Positions 28,085 to 38,081 of a DNA stretch of 64,000 bases are shown piece by piece; within the stretch, counting starts at the first letter, position 1, and the number at the start of each line of letters is the position of its first letter. The position numbers and the translations under genes were made by a program. This stretch comes from Paraburkholderia fynbosensis (GTDB taxonomy: Bacteria > Pseudomonadota > Gammaproteobacteria > Burkholderiales > Burkholderiaceae), in the NCBI RefSeq assembly GCF_902859935.1, contig NZ_CADIKI010000008.1, positions 186,001-250,000 on the forward strand. The letters run 5' to 3'. The notes beneath the pieces were generated by a model. It ran no database searches. It saw nothing but the letters and a program-made list of their open reading frames with translations, and had not been told where the DNA came from.

Positions 28085-30610
28085 ATGCCACGCATGTTGA
28101 CCGAACGGCTTTTCGCTCGCTCGGCGCGCACCGCCGGTTCGCCGGGCGATTCGACGCCGTCCTCCCGCTGGCACCATGGACCATGGTGGTCGAATTCCTA
28201 TTTGCTGACGCCGCTCCTGTCGATCCTGGTTTTCCTGGTCGTCATGAGCCTGATCCTGTGGAGCCTCAACCGGCGCGAACAGCAGCAGCAGGAAGACACC
28301 CTCTACCGTAACGTCGCGTGGGCGCAGCAGCAGATCCGCCTGTCCATGACCGGCGCGCAGGAACAGATTCAGGCGCTCGCGCGCGATCTGGCCACCGGCC
28401 ACGCCGATCCGCATTCGTTCCAGGCGTCCATTACGGACATCATGCAGGGGCATCCCGAGATCCTCTACATGAACTGGTACACGAGCGCACAGCAGCCGCG
28501 CTGGCCCAATACCGCCCTGCCCGTGTTCGGCCAGCGGCTCGCGAGGCCCAACGACGCGCAGATGGACGAAGCGGTCAAAGCCGCCTTCGCCGAAGCGCGC
28601 GACACGCGCCGCCAGGTTTATTCGCCGCTGATCTACGACGACCTCGGCAACGGCTACATCACGCTGCAAACGCCGGTGTTCCGTGACCGCGAGTTCCTCG
28701 GCGCGATTGCGGCGGTGTTCTCGGTCGAAGGAATTCTCAAGCGCGACATCCCGCCCGAGCTGTCTGCCAAATACAAGATCTCGATCATCGACGTGAACAA
28801 CCGCGAGTTGACCACCACGTCGACCCGCCCGCGTCTGCCGCGCGACATGTTCTATGACCTGCCGCTCGATCCGCCGGGCCAGGGCATCTCGGTGCGTGTC
28901 TACGCGTTCCCGCAGATGACCAACTTCACCAACAACACGCTGGTGTGGCTGGTGGCGGGCCTCTCGTGCTTCGTGTTGTGGAGCTTGTGGAGTTTGTGGA
29001 AGCACACGCGCCAGCGCTTCGAAGCACAACAGGCGCTGTACGCGGAAGCGTTCTTTCGCCGCGCGATGGAAAACTCGGTGCTGATCGGCATGCGCGTGCT
29101 CGACATGCACGGCCGCATCACCCACGTCAATCCCGCGTTCTGCCGCATGACCGGGTGGGACGAAAGCGATCTGGTCGGCAAAAACGCGCCGTTCGCCTAC
29201 TGGCCGCGCGACGCCTATCCTGAGATGCAACGCCAGCTCGACATGACGCTGCGCGGCAAGGCGCCGTCCTCCGGGTTCGAGCTGCGGGTGCGCAGGAAGG
29301 ACGGCTCGCTATTCCATGCGCGTCTTTATGTATCGCCGCTGATCGACAGTTCGGGCCGCCAGACCGGCTGGATGTCGTCGATGACCGACATCACCGAGCC
29401 CAAGCGTGCGCGCGAGGAACTCGCCGCCGCCCACGAACGCTTCACCACCGTGCTCGAAAGCCTCGACGCCGCGGTGTCGGTGCTGGCCGCCGACGAAGCC
29501 GAGTTGCTGTTCGCCAACCGCTACTACCGGCACCTGTTCGGCATCCGCCCGGACGGTCATCTGGAATTGGCGGGCGGCGGGTTCGATAGCGCACAGGCGT
29601 CGTCCGATTCGATCGATATGGTGGATACCTACGCGGGCCTGCCCGCGGCCGCGTTGACCGAAAGCACCGCCGATGCGCAGGAAATCTACGTGCAAAGCAT
29701 CCAGAAGTGGTTCGAAGTGCGCCGTCAGTACATCCAGTGGGTGGACGGCCACCTCGCGCAGATGCAGATCGCGACCGACATCACCACCCGCAAACGGGCA
29801 CAGGAACTCGCGCGCCAGCAGGACGAAAAGCTGCAGTTCACGAGCCGCCTGATGACGATGGGCGAGATGGCCTCGTCGCTCGCGCACGAACTCAATCAAC
29901 CGCTCGCCGCGATCAACAACTACTGCTCCGGCACTGTCGCGCTGGTTAAATCCGGTCGCACGACGCCCGACAACCTGCTGCCGGTGCTCGAAAAAACCGC
30001 CCAGCAGGCGGTGCGCGCCGGCATGATCATCAAGCGCATCCGCGAGTTCGTGAAGCGCAGCGAGCCGAAGCGGCAAGCCACGCGCGTCGCCGATATCGTC
30101 GCGGACGCGGTGGGGCTCGCCGAGATCGAAACGCGCAAGCGCCGCATTCGCATCGTCACCGATCTGCGCTCGCGCCTGCCGGTGATCTACGTCGACCCGG
30201 TGCTGATCGAGCAGGTGCTGGTCAACCTGCTGAAGAACGGCGCCGAGGCGATGGCCGAAGCCCGCCCGAACGCGGTCGATCCGGTGATCCGCGTGGTCGT
30301 GCGGCTGGAGAGCGGCTTTGTCTGCATCAGCGTCGTCGACCAGGGTCCGGGCGTCGACGAAGCGACAGCCGAGCGGCTGTTCGAACCGTTTTACAGCACC
30401 AAGTCCGATGGTATGGGCATGGGGCTGAACATTTGCCGTTCGATTATCGAATCGCACCGCGGCCGTCTGTGGGTGGTGAACAACGTCGAGTCCGACGGCC
30501 ACATCACAGGCGCCACGTTCCATTGCAGTCTGCCTATTGGAGAGCCTGACGGCCCGAGCAACGGCGGGTCAGAGGCGCCGACACCACAAACCGTTACGGG
30601 AGAGCTATGA
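28085..30610 (+). CDS. membrane PAS-domain sensor histidine kinase, FixL/DctB-like
   Basis: An 841-residue kinase. Seen: TM1 at about residues 38-60, a periplasmic sensor region to about 280, TM2 (NNTLVWLVAGLSCFVLWSLW), two PAS domains (about 330-440 and 450-565), then a HisKA box MGEMASSLAHELNQPLAAINNY. An HATPase domain follows with LLKNGAEAMAEA, DQGPGVDE and GMGMGLNICRSI. This H-box type is shared with FixL, DctB and TtrS. It overlaps the response regulator by 4 bases. The start is unsure: ATG 28085 or 28094. Partner and position suggest homology with the Burkholderia FixL described as oxygen-responsive, but the signal here cannot be read from the sequence. Confidence 0.88.
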   Translation: MPRMLTERLFARSARTAGSPGDSTPSSRWHHGPWWSNSYLLTPLLSILVFLVVMSLILWSLNRREQQQQEDTLYRNVAWAQQQIRLSMTGAQEQIQALARDLATGHADPHSFQASITDIMQGHPEILYMNWYTSAQQPRWPNTALPVFGQRLARPNDAQMDEAVKAAFAEARDTRRQVYSPLIYDDLGNGYITLQTPVFRDREFLGAIAAVFSVEGILKRDIPPELSAKYKISIIDVNNRELTTTSTRPRLPRDMFYDLPLDPPGQGISVRVYAFPQMTNFTNNTLVWLVAGLSCFVLWSLWSLWKHTRQRFEAQQALYAEAFFRRAMENSVLIGMRVLDMHGRITHVNPAFCRMTGWDESDLVGKNAPFAYWPRDAYPEMQRQLDMTLRGKAPSSGFELRVRRKDGSLFHARLYVSPLIDSSGRQTGWMSSMTDITEPKRAREELAAAHERFTTVLESLDAAVSVLAADEAELLFANRYYRHLFGIRPDGHLELAGGGFDSAQASSDSIDMVDTYAGLPAAALTESTADAQEIYVQSIQKWFEVRRQYIQWVDGHLAQMQIATDITTRKRAQELARQQDEKLQFTSRLMTMGEMASSLAHELNQPLAAINNYCSGTVALVKSGRTTPDNLLPVLEKTAQQAVRAGMIIKRIREFVKRSEPKRQATRVADIVADAVGLAEIETRKRRIRIVTDLRSRLPVIYVDPVLIEQVLVNLLKNGAEAMAEARPNAVDPVIRVVVRLESGFVCISVVDQGPGVDEATAERLFEPFYSTKSDGMGMGLNICRSIIESHRGRLWVVNNVESDGHITGATFHCSLPIGEPDGPSNGGSEAPTPQTVTGEL

Positions 30611-31251
30611 ACAGCCCAGTCACCACACAGGAAACTGTCTTTGTCGTCGACGACGACGAGGCCGTGCGAGATTCGCTGCGCTGGCTGCTGGAGGCGAACG
30701 GCTACCGCGTGCAGTGCTTCTCCAGCGCCGAGCAGTTCATCGACGCATGGCAGCCGCATCAGCATCCAGGCCAGATCGCCTGCCTGATCCTCGATGTGCG
30801 CATGTCAGGCATGAGCGGGCTCGAGTTGCAGGAACGCCTGATCGCCGACAACGCGTCGCTGCCGATCATCTTCGTGACGGGTCACGGCGATGTGCCGATG
30901 GCCGTGTCGACGATGAAAAAAGGCGCGATGGACTTCATCGAGAAACCGTTCGACGAAGCCGAGTTGCGCAAGCTTGTCGAGCGCATGCTCGACAAGGCCC
31001 GCAGCGAGAGCACCAGCGTGCAGCAGCAGCGCGCCGCCGCCGAGCGCCTGGGCAAGCTGACCGCGCGTGAGCATCAGGTGCTCGAGCGCATCATCGCAGG
31101 CCGTCTGAACAAGCAGATCGCCGACGACCTCGGCATCAGCATCAAGACTGTCGAAGCGCATCGCGCGAACATCATGGAAAAGCTCAACGTCAATACGGTC
31201 GCCGATCTGCTGCGACTGGCGCTGTCGAACAAGCCGCAACCCGCGCAATAA
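30607..31251 (+). CDS. FixJ-family response regulator
   Basis: A 214-residue regulator: a receiver domain (VFVVDDDEAVRD, phospho-acceptor Asp in LILDVRMSGMSG, Lys in EKPFDE) and a LuxR-type helix-turn-helix (LTAREHQVLERIIAGRLNKQ, then IKTVEAHRANIMEKL). The ATG overlaps the kinase stop (ATGA), so the two are translationally coupled, with RBS GGGAGAG. It is the cognate partner of the upstream kinase. Confidence 0.93.
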   Translation: MNSPVTTQETVFVVDDDEAVRDSLRWLLEANGYRVQCFSSAEQFIDAWQPHQHPGQIACLILDVRMSGMSGLELQERLIADNASLPIIFVTGHGDVPMAVSTMKKGAMDFIEKPFDEAELRKLVERMLDKARSESTSVQQQRAAAERLGKLTAREHQVLERIIAGRLNKQIADDLGISIKTVEAHRANIMEKLNVNTVADLLRLALSNKPQPAQ

Positions 31252-31425
31252 ATCCGACGGGCGGCATTCCCCGCAAAAAGCCATCGCATTGCTCACGGCC
31301 GGACTGCAGAAGCGTCCGGCCCGCAGCGGTTCCACGCCTGCGCTACCCGCGCGCGGCACCCTTCCCCCGTTTTGCTTTCCCCGCCTTCCTCCATGTTTTC
31401 TTCCGCGTTGCCTTAGAAGTGCTGA

Positions 31426-31584
31426 TGCACAATCGATGCGGGCACCACGTGCGGTACACGGCGGGCACCCGTCAATCAGCACGCTCAGGTGTATCAGAAG
31501 AACCTCGGGCCTCAGACAGCGCGTGCAGCGGCGGCGGTCAAAGCGTTCGATCCGCACGAGAGCTGGCAGGCGGTGCAGCCGTAA
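31426..31584 (+). pseudogene. possible remnant of a C-terminal coding segment
   Basis: A 52-codon open stretch following in-frame stops, with no good start codon. From about codon 14 it reads APVNQHAQVYQKNLGPQTAR and ends FDPHESWQAVQP before TAA. Most third positions are G or C, and the composition looks like a real protein tail. I do not recognise the family. Confidence 0.3.
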
Positions 31585-31670
31585 GGCATGGCCTCGGCGG
31601 CATGGAGGCGATGCCCTGCCGGTCGCGCTGTGCGTGACGCGAATCCGCGTGGCGCGTCAGACAGGCCCGG

Positions 31671-31676
31671 TATAAT
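31671..31676 (+). promoter_or_regulatory. probable -10 box of folD
   Basis: A perfect TATAAT, about 150 bases before the folD ATG. No clear -35 was found. Confidence 0.45.
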
Positions 31677-31824
31677 GTCGGACTTCGCAGCCGCGCATAT
31701 CTCCGATTCGCGCCGCGCGCTTTTCACGTGCCGACCCGTTCCCGCTGAAAAGCGCCATCGCGCGGGGCGCCTTCAGGCGTGCGCGCCTTGGCCCGCTTTC
31801 CAAACTGCCCATCTCGACCCGACC

Positions 31825-32685
31825 ATGACTGCCAAACTGATCGACGGCCTCGCCCTTTCCAAGACTCTGCGCGCCGACGTCGCCGCACGCGCCGCCGCCC
31901 TCACCGCCCGCGGCCATCAGCCGGGCCTAGCCGTCGTGCTGGTCGGCGCCAATCCGGCCAGCGAAGTGTATGTGCGCAACAAGGTCAAGGCGTGCCAGGA
32001 CAACGGCCTCGGCTCGTCGTTCGACCGCTATCCGGCCGACCTGCCGGAAGCCGAGCTGCTCGCGCGCATCGACGAACTGAACCGCGATCCGCGCATCCAC
32101 GGGATTCTGGTGCAACTGCCGCTGCCCAAACATATCGACAGCCACAAGGTGATCGAGGCGATTGCGCCGGAAAAGGACGTCGACGGCTTTCACGTCGCCA
32201 ATGCCGGCGCGCTGATGACCGGCCAGCCGCTGTTTCGTCCGTGCACGCCATACGGCGTGATGAAAATGTTCGACGCGTACGGGATCGATCTGAAAGGCGC
32301 GAACGCGGTGGTGATCGGCCGCTCGAACATCGTCGGCAAGCCGATGGCGCTGCTGCTGCTCGAAGCCGGCGCGACCGTGACGATCTGCCATAGCAAGACG
32401 CGCGATCTGGCCGCGCACACGCGCAACGCCGACGTGGTCGTGGCGGCCACCGGCTTGCGCAACATCCTGACGGCCGACATGGTGAAGCCCGGCGCGACGG
32501 TGATCGACGTCGGCATGAATCGCGACGACGCTGGCAAGCTGTGCGGCGACGTCGATTTCGCGGGCGTCAAGGAAGTGGCCGGCTACATTACGCCGGTGCC
32601 GGGCGGCGTCGGCCCGATGACCATCACGATGCTGCTCGTCAACACGATCGAAGCCGCCGAGCGCGAAGCGCAGGCGCAGGCGTAA
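31825..32685 (+). CDS. folD: bifunctional methylenetetrahydrofolate dehydrogenase/cyclohydrolase
   Basis: FolD interconverts 5,10-methylene-, methenyl- and 10-formyl-THF using NADP in one-carbon metabolism. The 286-residue protein shows the family signatures SEVYVRNKVKACQDNGL, the ILVQLPLPKHID active-site region, and the PGGVGPMTITMLL signature. I chose the ATG at 31825 (MTAKLIDGLALSKTLR); the frame is open upstream but without family similarity. Confidence 0.96.
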   Translation: MTAKLIDGLALSKTLRADVAARAAALTARGHQPGLAVVLVGANPASEVYVRNKVKACQDNGLGSSFDRYPADLPEAELLARIDELNRDPRIHGILVQLPLPKHIDSHKVIEAIAPEKDVDGFHVANAGALMTGQPLFRPCTPYGVMKMFDAYGIDLKGANAVVIGRSNIVGKPMALLLLEAGATVTICHSKTRDLAAHTRNADVVVAATGLRNILTADMVKPGATVIDVGMNRDDAGKLCGDVDFAGVKEVAGYITPVPGGVGPMTITMLLVNTIEAAEREAQAQA

Positions 32686-32847
32686 CGGCGGCACGCGGAA
32701 AAAGACGGCCGGCGAACCAGATTCGCCGGCAAAAGAGACTTTCTGCGAACCTTGGCGCCCGCCTTCACGCACAGAAGCTCGGCGCAGGAAACAGCGGCAG
32801 TCACGCGCCAGGGTTCGAGGTGCGCCGCGCGCGCAGGCAGCGCCGCT

Positions 32848-33963
32848 TCAACGCGTCGCCCGATCTCCCGCAGCCATACCCGCCGCCGACGACCTGTGCT
32901 GCGGCGCAAGCCGCGTGCGGCACCACGTCAGCACCGGCCGTTCCACAAGGTGCCACGACAGCGCCGCGCTCACGAGGATCAACGGCGCGGCGACCACCAG
33001 CGACATCACGTGGCTCAACTGCGGCGCGATATTCGCGACGCACTGCTGCACCATGAACCCGTACAGATAAATACCGTACGAGTAGTCGTGACGCGGCACG
33101 AAGCGCCGCAGCGTCGGCGTCGTTCCCACCCACAGCACGCCGTACACGAAGGCCAGATAGAACAGCGGCTGCGCCCCGGCCGTATCGCGAAAGACCAGAA
33201 ACACCATCGCGAACCCCAGCGCCGTCAGACCGTTGATGTCCACCCGCTCGCGCCAGCCGTACAACAGCATCCCCAGGATGAAGAACGGCTCCGGCCAGAA
33301 CGAATAGCCGTTGGCGGGATGGCTGAAATCGCGCACGCCCAGCTGCAGATGCGGCAGATGCACGCGCAACACGATCGCGGCGCCGCCGAGCGCCGCCGCC
33401 AGCAGCACGCCGCGCGGGCTGGACAGCAGCCCCAGCATGCCGGTCACGAGCACGATCAGATAGCAGCGCACTTCGAGCGGCAGCGTCCACAGCGTTGCGC
33501 AGATCTCGTGCGGCATGCGGTTATGCTCGAATACGCCAGGCAACGTCCAGCGGGTCTTCAGGACGATGGTGGAGAAGTTGTCGAGGTTCGCCCAGGTCAT
33601 CCCGGAGGCGAAGTATTCGCGCAGCGGCAGCGTCGTGAAAAGCGGCCCGATGATGAACACCGTCACGACCGAGCCGAGCGCCACCGCCGGCCACAGCCGT
33701 GCAATCCGCAACGCGACGAAACGCGGCCCCGAGCGTTGCCGGTCGAAGCTGGCGGTCACCAGCATGCCGCTCAGCAGAAAAAAGGCGTAGACGCCGAACG
33801 CGCCGAAGCCATCGAAGCCGAGCGCGTTCTGCACCCAGTCGGTCGTGCCATCCGGCGCCTGGAGCAGATACGAATGGCCATACACGACGGCCAAGGCGGC
33901 CAACAGCCGCACGAGGTCGAAGTTGTTGCCGTTGCGCTTTAAAGCGTGCGAAAGCGGGTTCAT
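32848..33963 (-). CDS. acyltransferase-3 family membrane protein
   Basis: A 371-residue protein with about ten hydrophobic segments. The family start NNFDLVRLLAALAVVYGHSY has the conserved R and H of acyltransferase 3 (OafA/NodX-like), and a later ERPVL motif closes the last helix. Such enzymes O-acetylate surface polysaccharides or other exported molecules at the inner membrane. There is no polysaccharide cluster next door, so the acceptor is unknown. I chose the ATG at 33963. Confidence 0.88.
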   Translation of the reverse strand: MNPLSHALKRNGNNFDLVRLLAALAVVYGHSYLLQAPDGTTDWVQNALGFDGFGAFGVYAFFLLSGMLVTASFDRQRSGPRFVALRIARLWPAVALGSVVTVFIIGPLFTTLPLREYFASGMTWANLDNFSTIVLKTRWTLPGVFEHNRMPHEICATLWTLPLEVRCYLIVLVTGMLGLLSSPRGVLLAAALGGAAIVLRVHLPHLQLGVRDFSHPANGYSFWPEPFFILGMLLYGWRERVDINGLTALGFAMVFLVFRDTAGAQPLFYLAFVYGVLWVGTTPTLRRFVPRHDYSYGIYLYGFMVQQCVANIAPQLSHVMSLVVAAPLILVSAALSWHLVERPVLTWCRTRLAPQHRSSAAGMAAGDRATR

Positions 33964-34302
33964 CGACACCTCCGACAGAAACATCGCTCACTGCTAGCGA
34001 CATGTCAGATTGCGGCAGGGCAGCAATGCGCACCGTTCGCTTTCGCACAGAAGCGCTTCAGCGGCGGCAGGCGCCCCGAAGGCGCCGCGAGCGCGCGTGG
34101 CCGCCTTCACGTCGCACGCCCCACGTCGCATGCCGCATGCGATTCACCCACCGAAGCCGCGACATCTGATAATTTGTCTGCCGACGGATTGGAATCGGCG
34201 CGTCCCGCCCCAATACTGTCCCTATCGGGTGCCACAGGCGGCCGCGCGCGCCCCTCGTCGATGCACCGATTACCCGTTCACCCGCGTCAGACAGGAAGCC
34301 TC
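33964..34302. other. divergent intergenic region, nothing recognised
   Basis: About 340 bases between the divergent acyltransferase and oligopeptidase genes. A reading frame runs through it into the oligopeptidase, but it lacks family similarity and the ATG at 34303 is the better start. Confidence 0.5.
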
Positions 34303-36411
34303 ATGTCCACTACTCCCTCGCATCACGACAATCCGCTCCTCGATTTTTCCGACCTGCCGCGCTTTGCCGACATCCGCCCCGAACACGTGACGCCCGCTCT
34401 CGATGTGCTGCTCGCCGACGCGGCCGCCGCCGTCGAGCGCGCCGCGCTGCCGGTCACGCCCGCGTCATGGGCCGACGTGGTCGAGCCGGTCGAGCGCGCC
34501 ACCGAACCGCTGTCGCGCGCGTGGAGCGTGGTCGGCCATCTGAACGCCGTCGCCGATACGCCTGAACTGCGCGCCGTGTACGGCGAAAATCTGCCGCGCG
34601 TCACCGAATTCTGGTCGAGCGTCGGACAGAACCTCGCGCTGTACCAGAAGTACAAGGCGCTGAACGCGAGCAGCGATTTCGCATCGCTGAGCGGCGAGCG
34701 CAAGAAGATCCTCGGCAATGCGTTGCGCGATTTCCGTTTGTCCGGCGCCGAACTGCCGGAAGACCAGAAGCCGCACTTCGCCGAGCTGCAGGAAAAGCAG
34801 GCGGGGCTGTCGAAGGCCTTCTCGGACCACGTGCTCGACGCGACCAACGCTTACGCGTACATCGTCGATGCGGGCCAGGAAGCGCAACTGGCCGGACTGC
34901 CCGAAGATGTGGTGGAAGCCGCGAAGGAAGCGGCCGAACGCGAAGGCAAGACCGGCTACAAATTCACGCTGCACTTCCCGTCGTACTTCCCGGTGATGCA
35001 ATACTCGGAAAATCGTCCGATGCGCGAAGCGATGTACCGCGCGTACGTGACGCGCGCATCCGAACTCGGTGCGCAATTCGGCAACGGCAAGCCTGAGTGG
35101 GACAACACGTCGGTGCTCGCCGAACAGTTGAAGCTGCGCGCGGAAGAAGCGCATATGCTCGGCTACGACAACTTCGCCGAAGTCTCGCTTGCGCCGAAGA
35201 TGGCCGAGTCGCCCGCCCAGGTCATGACGTTCCTCGAAGACCTCGCCACGCGCGCGCGCCCACATGCGGAACAGGACTGGAAGGAGCTGCGCGAATTCGC
35301 CGCGAACGAACTCCGCATGAGCGATCTGCAACCGTGGGACATGACGTTTGCCGCTGAACGTCTGCGCCAGAAGCGCTATTCGTTCTCCGAGAACGAGGTC
35401 AAGCAGTACTTCCCCGAAGACGCGGTGTTCAAGGGTCTCTTCAAGGTCACGCAGACGCTGTTCGGCGTGCGCATCCGTCGCGACGAAGCGGCCGTGTGGC
35501 ATCCGGACGTGCGCTTCTTCCGCGTCGAGAATCAGGACGGCGGTCTGGTCGCGCAGTTCTACCTCGACCTGTATGCCCGCGAAGGCAAACGCGGCGGCGC
35601 CTGGATGGACGATGCGCGCGGCCGTCACAAGCACTCGCATGGCGGCGTGCAAACGCCGGTCGCGTATCTGACCTGCAATTTCTCGGCGCCGGTGGGCGGC
35701 AAGCCCGCCTGCTTCACGCACGACGAAGTCATCACGCTGTTCCACGAGTTCGGCCACGGGTTGCATCACATGCTCACGCGCGTCGATGAACTCGGCGTGT
35801 CTGGGATCAACGGCGTGGAGTGGGACGCGGTCGAACTGCCGTCGCAATTCATGGAGAACTTCTGCTGGGAGTGGGACGTGCTCAGCGACATGACCTCGCA
35901 CGTCGAAACGGCGAAGCCGCTGCCGCGCGATCTGTTCGACAAGATGCTGGCCGCCAAGAACTTCCAGAGCGGTCTGGGCACGCTGCGTCAGATCGTGTTC
36001 TCGATGTTCGACATGCAACTGCACACCGGCTTCGACGCGAGCGGCACGAAGAGCGCCACCGAACTCGCCAGCGAGATCAACGAACGCTTCCACGTGGTGC
36101 CGCAAGCACCGTTCTCGCGTTGGCCGAATACGTTCAGCCATATTTTCGCGGGCGGTTATGCGGCGGGTTACTACAGCTACAAGTGGGCTGAAGTGCTGTC
36201 CGCCGACGCGTACGCCGCGTTCGAAGAAGCGGCGCAAGCCGCGAGCGGCAGCGTGCTCGATCAGACGACCGGCATGCGCTATCGCAAGGAGATTCTGGAG
36301 GTGGGCGGCAGCCGTCCGGCGATGGAGTCGTTCAAGGCGTTCCGAGGCCGCGAGCCGAATATCGACGCGTTGTTACGCCATAACGGCATGGCGCCGGGCT
36401 CGGTGCATTGA
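34303..36411 (+). CDS. prlC: oligopeptidase A (M3 metallopeptidase)
   Basis: A cytoplasmic zinc oligopeptidase that degrades signal peptides and short peptides. The 702-residue protein has the zinc motif HEFGHGLHHML, with a downstream Glu, and the M3A signature. The N-terminus (MSTTPSHHDNPLLDFSDLP) is normal. It is monocistronic, with a terminator after it. Confidence 0.95.
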   Translation: MSTTPSHHDNPLLDFSDLPRFADIRPEHVTPALDVLLADAAAAVERAALPVTPASWADVVEPVERATEPLSRAWSVVGHLNAVADTPELRAVYGENLPRVTEFWSSVGQNLALYQKYKALNASSDFASLSGERKKILGNALRDFRLSGAELPEDQKPHFAELQEKQAGLSKAFSDHVLDATNAYAYIVDAGQEAQLAGLPEDVVEAAKEAAEREGKTGYKFTLHFPSYFPVMQYSENRPMREAMYRAYVTRASELGAQFGNGKPEWDNTSVLAEQLKLRAEEAHMLGYDNFAEVSLAPKMAESPAQVMTFLEDLATRARPHAEQDWKELREFAANELRMSDLQPWDMTFAAERLRQKRYSFSENEVKQYFPEDAVFKGLFKVTQTLFGVRIRRDEAAVWHPDVRFFRVENQDGGLVAQFYLDLYAREGKRGGAWMDDARGRHKHSHGGVQTPVAYLTCNFSAPVGGKPACFTHDEVITLFHEFGHGLHHMLTRVDELGVSGINGVEWDAVELPSQFMENFCWEWDVLSDMTSHVETAKPLPRDLFDKMLAAKNFQSGLGTLRQIVFSMFDMQLHTGFDASGTKSATELASEINERFHVVPQAPFSRWPNTFSHIFAGGYAAGYYSYKWAEVLSADAYAAFEEAAQAASGSVLDQTTGMRYRKEILEVGGSRPAMESFKAFRGREPNIDALLRHNGMAPGSVH

Positions 36412-36482
36412 CCAGTTGAAGCATCGAGCGGCGTGTTGTTGTGCGCCGCGCCGTCGATGTCGATGTCGATGTCATCAAACAA

Positions 36483-36517
36483 AGCCGGCGGCCTGCGTGA
36501 GCAGGCGCCGGCTTTTT
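36483..36517. terminator. intrinsic terminator after prlC
   Basis: GCCGGCGGCCTGC / GCAGGCGCCGGC arms with one bulged base and a GTGA loop, followed by a T-run. It lies between convergent prlC and the cytosine deaminase gene. Confidence 0.8.
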
Positions 36518-36572
36518 CCTGCGCTAACGCCTACGCGCACAAATCGCAGACTTACCGCGCCGCGCCAGCCCG

Positions 36573-37865
36573 TTAGCCGCGATGCAGCTTGAAGTCCACT
36601 TGCGCCGGCCGCCCTTCGAGCGATAGCGCCGCCCGCGCAGCCGGCGCGCGGCTCACCACCTTGCCACGGCTCACCACCGCGAGCCGCGCGGCGCGTAGGC
36701 GAATCGCCTCGACCGGATCACGCGCGTCGAGCAGCACCAGATTGGCCGCGCATCCCGGCGCGATGCCATAGCCTTCCAGACCGAGAATCCGCGCGGCATT
36801 CACCGTGACCGCGTCGAAGCACGCGCGCATGCCGTCGACGCCCGTCATCTGTGCGACGTGCAGGCCCATGTGCGCGACTTCGAGCATGTCGCCCGAACCG
36901 AGGCTGTACCACGGGTCCATCACGCAGTCATGACCGAACGCGACGTTGATGCCGGCCGCCATCATCTCCGGCACGCGCGTCATGCCGCGCCGTTTCGGAT
37001 AAGTGTCGCTGCGGCCCTGCAGCGTGATGTTGATGAGCGGATTCGCGATCGCGGCGACGCCCGACTCGCGCATCAGCGGCAGGAGCTTGCTGACGTAGTA
37101 GTTGTCCATCGAATGCATCGACGTCAGATGCGAGCCGGTGACGCGCCCCTGCAAACCGAGCCGCTGCGTTTCGGCCGCCAGCGTTTCGATGTGGCGCGAC
37201 AGCGGATCGTCCGATTCGTCGCAATGCATGTCGACGCGCAAGCCCTGCTCCGCCGCGTACTCGCACAGCAGGCGCACGGACTGCGCGCCGTCGGCCATCG
37301 TGCGCTCGAAATGCGGAATGCCGCCGACCACGTCGACGCCCATCGCGATCGCCCGCTTGAGGTTCTCGAACGCGCCGGCGCTGCGCAGCACGCCGTCCTG
37401 CGGAAACGCCACCAGTTGCAGATCGAGATACGGCGCGACCCGGCGCTTCACTTCGAGCAGCGCCTCGACCGCGAGCAGGCGCGGATCGCACACGTCGACA
37501 TGGCTGCGGATCGCCAGCAAGCCGCGCGCGACGGCCCAGTCGCAATACTGCAACGCGCGCTCGACGAGCGCCGCCTGCGTCAGTTCCGGCTTCAGCTCAC
37601 CCCACAGCGCAATGCCCTCGAGCAGCGTGCCCGACGCGTTCACGCGCGGCAAGCCGTACGACAGCGTCGCGTCCATGTGGAAATGCGGATCGACGAACGG
37701 CGGCGCGACGAGCGAACCCGCTGCATCGATTTCCTCGCCCGCGCTCGCGGCGAGGTTCGCCTCGACGGCGACGATGCGGCCCGCATCGATGCCGATGTCG
37801 ACCGGTTGCCTGTCCTGTGGCGCGGTGCCGGACGGCAGCATCGCGCGGCGGATGATCAGATCCAT
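36573..37865 (-). CDS. codA: cytosine deaminase (CodA-like amidohydrolase)
   Basis: Converts cytosine to uracil and ammonia in pyrimidine salvage. The 430-residue metal-dependent amidohydrolase lines up with E. coli CodA at the key places: PHFHMDATLSYG (metal His pair), MHCDESDDPLSRH, a GSHLTSMHS stretch, NPLINITLQGRSDTYPKRRG, and FGHDCVMDPWY with the catalytic Asp. A role on a related substrate such as creatinine or isocytosine cannot be excluded. No codB permease is adjacent. Confidence 0.87.
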   Translation of the reverse strand: MDLIIRRAMLPSGTAPQDRQPVDIGIDAGRIVAVEANLAASAGEEIDAAGSLVAPPFVDPHFHMDATLSYGLPRVNASGTLLEGIALWGELKPELTQAALVERALQYCDWAVARGLLAIRSHVDVCDPRLLAVEALLEVKRRVAPYLDLQLVAFPQDGVLRSAGAFENLKRAIAMGVDVVGGIPHFERTMADGAQSVRLLCEYAAEQGLRVDMHCDESDDPLSRHIETLAAETQRLGLQGRVTGSHLTSMHSMDNYYVSKLLPLMRESGVAAIANPLINITLQGRSDTYPKRRGMTRVPEMMAAGINVAFGHDCVMDPWYSLGSGDMLEVAHMGLHVAQMTGVDGMRACFDAVTVNAARILGLEGYGIAPGCAANLVLLDARDPVEAIRLRAARLAVVSRGKVVSRAPAARAALSLEGRPAQVDFKLHRG

Positions 37866-38081
37866 CTGTCTCTCCCTTTGCCCGCTTCTGGGTGGTTACG
37901 ATTCTATCGACGACAGAAAAGGTCGTGCGGTGTTTTATCCGGATGCCCGCCCCGGCTTCCGTACCGGCGCGCGGCGCGCAATCCGTACCGGCTACATGCT
38001 TCGCCGCGCGCCTATACTCGGCGTTCAGGACGGTGCATGCCGGGCGCTCCGGCAGCCGTCACCCGTTCACGGAGCAGGCAG

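Larger units (their letters stand above)
31252..31824. other. intergenic region between the regulator and folD
   Basis: About 570 bases. It holds the folD promoter -10 box and a short stretch (31426-31584) with strong codon bias but no start (see the separate entry). Otherwise nothing is recognised. Confidence 0.5.

Noticed and set aside
28061..28086. TTGTCA and TACAAT as a promoter for the sensor kinase
   Set aside because: Spacing is only 14 bases and the -10 overlaps the likely start codon, so it is not credible as drawn.
36858..38081. Upstream extension of the racemase frame over the cytosine deaminase gene
   Set aside because: Antisense to codA and without family similarity; the racemase begins at the ATG at 38082 with a good ribosome binding site.
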